Source of the DNA: an uncultured Selenomonadaceae bacterium
GTDB lineage: Bacteria > Bacillota > Negativicutes > Selenomonadales > Selenomonadaceae
Length of the DNA: 9,863 bases
Assembly (NCBI GenBank): GCA_905236145.1
Contig: CAJOOE010000013.1
Location: 1 to 9,863 of the forward strand
Direction: 5' to 3'
The notes beneath the pieces are model-generated. The model was not told the DNA's origin. It ran no database searches and saw only the letters and a program-made list of their open reading frames with translations. Of the stretch, positions 6,208 through 9,863 are shown in pieces. Positions within the stretch are counted from its first letter, which is position 1. Every line of letters starts with the position of its first letter. The position numbers were made by a program, and so were the translations under genes.

Positions 6208-7677
6208 TCAAATTTTTACAGTCCGAAAATTTTTTGCGGAAAATGTGCCGGTCGAATCGTGTGTTATCAAAATGAAAGTCCGATTTTTTTCCGTGCAGTC
6301 GTTTGCAAGATTGCGAATCAAAATTTCCGCCCGCTTTTTGTCAAGTCCGGCAGTCGGCTCGTCCGCGACAAAAATATCCGGATTTTTTGCAAGTGCAAGG
6401 GCAATTTGCAACCTTCCCCGCTCGCCGCCGGAAAGTTTCGCTCCGTCCTCGCCGATATTTTCGTCAAGGTCGAAATTTTCAAGCAGACAAATTTTCAAAA
6501 TTTCGCGGATTTTTTCTTCGTTTGTTTCACCGACAAAAATTTTGAAATTCTCGCGAATCGAATTTGAAAAAATGTAATTCGTGAAAGTCGCGGCGGAAAT
6601 TTTTCCTTGAGTCAAGACAATTCCCTTGTCCGGCTCAAAAAGTTTCGTCATGAGATAAAGCAAAGTCGTCTTGCCGGCTCCGCTCTCCCCGACAATTTTT
6701 AAAAATTCGCCGCGACGAATTTTGAGATTGAAATTTTTTATAATCGGATTTTCCGGAATGTATCCGAAATTTACATCGCGAAATTCGACGGCACAATCAG
6801 ATTTTTCTTCAGGCAAAATTTTTTTCTCCGGCGTAAAGTCGGGATTGACGGAGCGAATTTTTTTGCAAAGTCTGACGCTCTCCGGAATCGCCGAATAAAT
6901 TTCAAAAATCGCAAGAAAAACGAAAATCCACACGGCAAATTCAATTCTTCCGACTTTTTCGCAGAGTTTGAAAAGAATGAAACTCAAGCCGGCGAAGTCA
7001 AAAATTTTTAAAGCGGTATCGAAAAAAATTTTCCGCGAATTTAAATCAAGCTGACTTTTGCCGAAAAATTCCGCAGCCCGGTTTAATCTTCCGACTGCGG
7101 GAAAAGTGCCGTAAATTTTCAATTCGTCGCGGGCAGAGTAAAAATCTGAAATTTTTGAGCGGTAATCCGAATCGTCCGGCTCGTCAAATTTAAAAGTCGC
7201 GGACAGAATTATTGACGCAAAAAAAATTGCCGGAAGGACGAACGCGAATTTTTCAATCGCTCCGAATAAAAATCCGGTCATTAAAACAGTCGTCAAAAAT
7301 CCGGTCGCAAGCGGCAAAATTACTCGCGGCAAAAAATCTTTTACCGTGTCGGCCGTCACCGTCAATTCGCGTAAAAATTCTCCTTCCCGCAAAATTCCGG
7401 ATTTCAGCGGCAATTTTTCCGCAGCTTGCCGGTAAAGTTTTTCCCGGAGTTCGTCCAGCATTTCAAAAATTACCCGGTGCGATAAAAATCTGTCCGCATA
7501 TCTCAATCCGGCTCTTGAAATTCCGGCGGCTCTGACCAAAGTTATTCCGACGGAAAGTGTGCTTAAAGGCGGTTCCGGTGCGGCTGAAGTTATGAGCCAA
7601 GCCGCAGAGGAAGTCAATAAAATTTCGGAAAGTACGGCGGACAAATTCGCCAAAACAGCCGGCAAAAATTTTTTCAT
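6208..7677 (-). CDS. cydC: CydC-like ABC transporter half (membrane and ATPase domains)
   Basis: CydC pairs with CydD in an inner-membrane ABC exporter associated with thiol and heme handling and needed for cytochrome bd assembly. The N-terminal membrane domain carries the CydC-typical run SSAAWLITSAAPEPP and GISRAGLRYADRFLSH (about residues 23-68). Hydrophobic segments follow near 118-160 and 225-262. The ATPase domain has Walker A GESGAGKT (330-337), signature LSGGERGRLQIALA (415-428), Walker B IFVADEPTAGLD (435-446) and the switch histidine in LITHDS (about 473). At 489 residues it is shorter than the usual 550-590. The segment between Walker A and the signature is compressed, and the Q-loop glutamine (normally VPQD) appears replaced (AATFTN). 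The start is ATG 7677, with GGGGGAG 11 nt upstream; TTG 7704 lacks a good site. No cydD or cydAB is adjacent, and no promoter is evident between the upstream terminator and the start. Confidence 0.82.
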   Translation of the reverse strand: MKKFLPAVLANLSAVLSEILLTSSAAWLITSAAPEPPLSTLSVGITLVRAAGISRAGLRYADRFLSHRVIFEMLDELREKLYRQAAEKLPLKSGILREGEFLRELTVTADTVKDFLPRVILPLATGFLTTVLMTGFLFGAIEKFAFVLPAIFFASIILSATFKFDEPDDSDYRSKISDFYSARDELKIYGTFPAVGRLNRAAEFFGKSQLDLNSRKIFFDTALKIFDFAGLSFILFKLCEKVGRIEFAVWIFVFLAIFEIYSAIPESVRLCKKIRSVNPDFTPEKKILPEEKSDCAVEFRDVNFGYIPENPIIKNFNLKIRRGEFLKIVGESGAGKTTLLYLMTKLFEPDKGIVLTQGKISAATFTNYIFSNSIRENFKIFVGETNEEKIREILKICLLENFDLDENIGEDGAKLSGGERGRLQIALALAKNPDIFVADEPTAGLDKKRAEILIRNLANDCTEKNRTFILITHDSTGTFSAKNFRTVKI

Positions 7678-7688
7678 TTTTGACGACT

Positions 7689-7695
7689 CTCCCCC
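7689..7695 (-). promoter_or_regulatory. Shine-Dalgarno-like site of cydC
   Basis: GGGGGAG on the minus strand lies 11 nt before the ATG at 7677. It favours that start over the in-frame TTG at 7704, which has only AT-rich sequence upstream. Confidence 0.5.
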
Positions 7696-7725
7696 TTCCT
7701 TCAAAAAAATTTTTTCCGGACAAAG

Positions 7726-7764
7726 AAAAAGGATTTATCCCGGATACCTTTCGGGGATAAATCC
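7726..7764 (-). terminator. Intrinsic terminator of the FliD-like gene
   Basis: A stem of about 12 bp with one bulged base pairs GGATTTATCCCCG (minus strand 7764-7752) with CGGGATAAATCC (7742-7731) around a 9 nt loop. TTTTT (7730-7726) follows, then more T-rich sequence. It lies 26 bp after the FliD-like stop codon and about 50 bp before the cydC start. Confidence 0.88.
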
Positions 7765-7789
7765 GAAAACTTTATTGAGAAATAAAATT

Positions 7790-9169
7790 TCAGAACATCA
7801 TATTGATGAGGTTGCCCACGTTGTTGAGTGAAGTAATGTTTTGATAAGATTTTCCGGTGTAAATCGCCGCCGTGTTGAGCTGATCTCCGAGCATCGCCTT
7901 TGCACTCGGGAAAAGCAGACTGCTTTGAGAGTTCGCCGTTGAAATGTGACTTTCGGCTTTACCGGCAAGCCCGCCTTTGCCCAAAATATTTGAAACGTTG
8001 CCGGGACTGTCGGATATTGCCTTTGTCAATTTCTCTTCGTCAACTTTCAAAGAGCCGTCGGAATTTACCGAAATTCCGATTGATTCATAACTTTTCGCTC
8101 TGTAAGTCGTATCGCCGAAAACTTGAGCCATTCGCGAAACTCTCTTTGAAATTCCGGAATTTTCGCTGAAAAAGTCGATCGTGTCATTGTATGCATTGAC
8201 AAAATTTTTGACCGCCTTCAAAGCGTCGTCCAAATCGCTTTTGTTCAAAGATGTTGTTACGGTGCCGCCGTTTTTGTCGGTCGAAGTCCCGACTTTCGTC
8301 AAATCGCTTGAAGTAACCGCGACGGAGGACAAATGTTGCAGTCCGCCGGTCTGCACTTCCGAAAAAGATTTTTCGCCGTTTGAATCGACTGTCGAAGTGT
8401 TTGTGTAAGCCTTGCCGTTTTCGTCGGTGCCGGAAGTGACGGTTGTCGTGACTTGTCTGCCGTAAGCATTTACGCCGGTCGTTTGCGTCACACTTTCGCC
8501 GGCATCATTTTTGCCGGAAGTAATGGTGACGGCATTTCCTTTTTCGTCCGTGCCTTCGGTTACCGTGCGTTTGTTTCCGTTCGCGTCAATGCTTTCCGTC
8601 GTCGTAACTTTGTTTCCTCTCTTGTCAAGACCTTCGGTCACGGTAACGGTATTTCCGCGAGCGTCCAAAGTCTGCGTCGTTGTCGTCTTTTGTCCCGCCG
8701 AATTTACGCTTTCCGTGACGGTGACGGGGTTGCCTTTTGCGTCGATGCTTGAGGTTGAAGTAAAGGAATTTCCCTTGCTGTCGGTGCCCGTCGTCGCGGT
8801 AACTTTGTTTCCGTTTGCGTCGATACTTTCCGTCGTGCTGCTTGTGCCGACTTTAAAATCAAGTTTTTCAAGAGATTTCGCCGCATCGCTCAAATTTGAA
8901 AGAGTTTCGCTCATTTCACTTTGGAAAGTGCTTTTTGCGGTATTATAACTTGACAAAACGGATTTTACATTTGAACTTATGGTACTGAGTCCGGAAAGTG
9001 CCTCATTTGCGTTTGACGTGTACGAACCGTAAGAACTCCACAGAGCAGAAATTGAATCTTGTGCGGAATTTTTTTTGCTTGTCGAGGCGGAGCCGAAAAG
9101 CGTGCCGTTTGCATAGGACGCTTTATACAGCGTATAGGTGCCGCCCAACATATTTGAGATGGTTGCCAT
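7790..9169 (-). CDS. FliD-C-like protein with tandem 13-residue repeats
   Basis: This is a 459-residue, Ser/Thr/Asn-rich protein without cysteine, signal peptide or membrane segment. Residues 316-400 resemble the C-terminal part of the flagellar cap/filament protein FliD: VKNFVNAYNDTIDFF, then SIGISVNSDGSLKVDEEKLTKAI and NVSNILG. The tail ends in NLINMMF. The first 110 residues are helical and Ser-rich (LSSYNTAKSTFQSEMSETLSNL) and do not show the normal FliD N-terminal opening. Residues 116-275 are twelve tandem repeats of about 13 residues. The protein may be an extracellular, flagellum-exported or surface filament protein, but this is inference. The start is ATG 9169, with GGGAAGGG 8 nt upstream; an in-frame ATG 30 nt earlier lacks spacing for a ribosome-binding site. 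The gene is monocistronic, between its own promoter and terminator, and no flagellar genes are adjacent. Confidence 0.72.
   Translation of the reverse strand: MATISNMLGGTYTLYKASYANGTLFGSASTSKKNSAQDSISALWSSYGSYTSNANEALSGLSTISSNVKSVLSSYNTAKSTFQSEMSETLSNLSDAAKSLEKLDFKVGTSSTTESIDANGNKVTATTGTDSKGNSFTSTSSIDAKGNPVTVTESVNSAGQKTTTTQTLDARGNTVTVTEGLDKRGNKVTTTESIDANGNKRTVTEGTDEKGNAVTITSGKNDAGESVTQTTGVNAYGRQVTTTVTSGTDENGKAYTNTSTVDSNGEKSFSEVQTGGLQHLSSVAVTSSDLTKVGTSTDKNGGTVTTSLNKSDLDDALKAVKNFVNAYNDTIDFFSENSGISKRVSRMAQVFGDTTYRAKSYESIGISVNSDGSLKVDEEKLTKAISDSPGNVSNILGKGGLAGKAESHISTANSQSSLLFPSAKAMLGDQLNTAAIYTGKSYQNITSLNNVGNLINMMF
8345..8824 (-). repeat. Twelve imperfect tandem repeats of 39-45 bp inside the FliD-like gene
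   Basis: The encoded units follow a pattern of hydrophobic/Thr, D or N, two variable residues, G-N, x, V-T-x-T-x, then S/G. Examples are IDANGNKVTATTG, LDARGNTVTVTEG and TDEKGNAVTITSG. Ten units are 13 residues (39 bp); two (residues 233-247 and 261-275) are 15 residues. DNA copies are diverged, so the array is old rather than freshly expanded. The regular turn (DxxGN) followed by alternating V/T suggests stacked beta strands. Confidence 0.9.
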
Positions 9170-9177
9170 TTTAATCA

Positions 9178-9185
9178 CCCTTCCC
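9178..9185 (-). promoter_or_regulatory. Shine-Dalgarno site of the FliD-like gene
   Basis: GGGAAGGG on the minus strand is 8 nt before the ATG at 9169. It rules in this start over the in-frame ATG at 9199, which has AAGG directly abutting it. Confidence 0.7.
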
Positions 9186-9223
9186 TGAAACCGATTCATC
9201 CTTAAATCTTTATAATCACCCGC

Positions 9224-9252
9224 AATATATCACAGCGTATTTGCAAAGTCAA
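9224..9252 (-). promoter_or_regulatory. Sigma-70-type promoter of the FliD-like gene
   Basis: Minus-strand -35 TTGACT (9247-9252) and -10 TATATT (9224-9229) are separated by 17 bp. The predicted start is near 9217, giving a leader of about 48 nt. The boxes are of the housekeeping type; no sigma-28 flagellar promoter (TAAA-N15-GCCGATAA) was seen. Confidence 0.8.
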
Positions 9253-9310
9253 TACGTCGGCGGCGGTGCGAAAAATTTTTTTGAAAGTCGGTCGGGAAAA
9301 TATTTCCGGC

Positions 9311-9341
9311 AAAAAAAATCCCCGCAAAACTGCAGAGATTT
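9311..9341 (-). terminator. Intrinsic terminator of the sugar kinase gene
   Basis: An 11 bp stem, including two G-U pairs, forms between AAATCTCTGCA (minus strand 9341-9331) and TGCGGGGATTT (9326-9316). It has a 4 nt loop and is followed directly by a run of T to 9311. It lies 30 bp after the kinase stop codon. Confidence 0.88.
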
Positions 9342-9370
9342 CAAAATTTTGTCTGACCGAATCAAAAAAT

Positions 9371-9863
9371 TTATTCGCGGTAAAATTTTTCAAATTCTTC
9401 TTTGACGGCGTAAGAATCTTGAGTGCCTTTCTTTGTGACGCTCAAAGCCGCATATTGGGACGCTCTTTTCATTGAACCGGGAATGTCTTTCGTGTTCACA
9501 TAATTTTCGACGAAACAGCCGATAAAAGAATCTCCCGCTCCGGTGCTGTCCACCGCGTCAACTTTTCGCGTCGGGACAATTTCTTCTTTACCGTCCGCAG
9601 AAATCCACAGCGAACCGCGACTTCCCATAGTGACGATAATATTTTTCAAACCCTTGTCCAGCAAAAATTTTGCCGCCGTTTTTATTTCTCCTTCACTTTC
9701 AACCGGCATACCCGTCAAAATTCCGAGTTCCGTTTCATTCGGCACAAAGAAATCACATTTGCAAGCCTTTTCGATCGAAAGTTCTTTGACGGCGGGTGCG
9801 GGATTGAGGAGGACCGGAATTTTGTTTTCGTTGGCAAAGTCAATCGCTGCGTAAACGCTTTCA
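9371..9863 (-). CDS. Ribokinase/PfkB-family sugar kinase, C-terminal part (runs off the right edge)
   Basis: About 163 residues of the C-terminal half are visible; the start lies outside the window. Enzymes of this family transfer phosphate from ATP to a sugar hydroxyl in the cytoplasm. Visible features are VLLNPAPA followed by FFVPNETE, typical of ribokinase (NPAPA and PNExE). Next comes GSRGSLW and the PfkB signature VDSTGAGDSFIGCFV, which carries the catalytic Asp in the GAGD anion hole. The NPAPA/PNETE pair favours ribokinase over fructokinase or 1-phosphofructokinase, but the substrate-binding N-terminal half is missing, so the sugar is not certain. The end is normal (FEKFYRE) and a strong terminator follows, so this is the last gene of its transcript. 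Confidence 0.88.
   Translation of the reverse strand, partial: ESVYAAIDFANENKIPVLLNPAPAVKELSIEKACKCDFFVPNETELGILTGMPVESEGEIKTAAKFLLDKGLKNIIVTMGSRGSLWISADGKEEIVPTRKVDAVDSTGAGDSFIGCFVENYVNTKDIPGSMKRASQYAALSVTKKGTQDSYAVKEEFEKFYRE

Noticed and set aside
8345..8824. Tandem repeat array considered as CRISPR
   Set aside because: Units abut with no spacers, keep the reading frame and encode a regular protein pattern, so this is a coding tandem repeat.

Overview
The window looks like a stretch of a bacterial chromosome of moderate G+C content, rich in AAAATTTT-type runs. All six protein genes are on the minus strand, so they read right to left. Protein character (a FliD-like protein ending in NLINMMF, clear Shine-Dalgarno sites, TTG starts) suggests a Firmicute of the Negativicutes/Selenomonas type. 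That placement is inference from general resemblance, not a database result. No insertion sequence, tRNA, rRNA or CRISPR array was seen.

Layout in the direction of transcription: (1) the 3' part of a ribokinase/PfkB-family sugar kinase (9371-9863), closed by a strong terminator; (2) a FliD-C-like protein (7790-9169) with its own sigma-70-type promoter and twelve tandem repeats of about 13 residues, closed by a terminator; (3) a stand-alone, short CydC-like ABC transporter half (6208-7677); (4) a lidless Hsp70-like protein (4452-6095) with its own promoter and an inverted repeat at the start of the transcript; (5) a 1082-residue protein (1110-4358) with a degenerate J domain, two zinc ribbons and several predicted beta-sandwich modules, closed by a terminator; (6) a promoter-terminator pair of about 85 nt that predicts a small RNA (917-1001); (7) the 5' part of gyrB (1-808) behind a near-consensus promoter.

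The most interesting part is the Hsp70-like/J-like pair. The nucleotide-binding domain keeps its ATPase motifs. However, three elements of the canonical DnaK-DnaJ contact are altered: the HPD tripeptide of the J domain is absent, the residue matching DnaK Arg167 is Ser, and the hydrophobic VLLLD linker is replaced by a Gly/Glu-rich stretch. The helical lid is also missing. This suggests a dedicated Hsp70 system with a rewired partner interface, perhaps contacting clients through zinc ribbons and beta-sandwich domains. Its biological role cannot be read from the sequence. The neighbouring genes (cydC, fliD-like, gyrB) have separate signals and do not point to a shared pathway.
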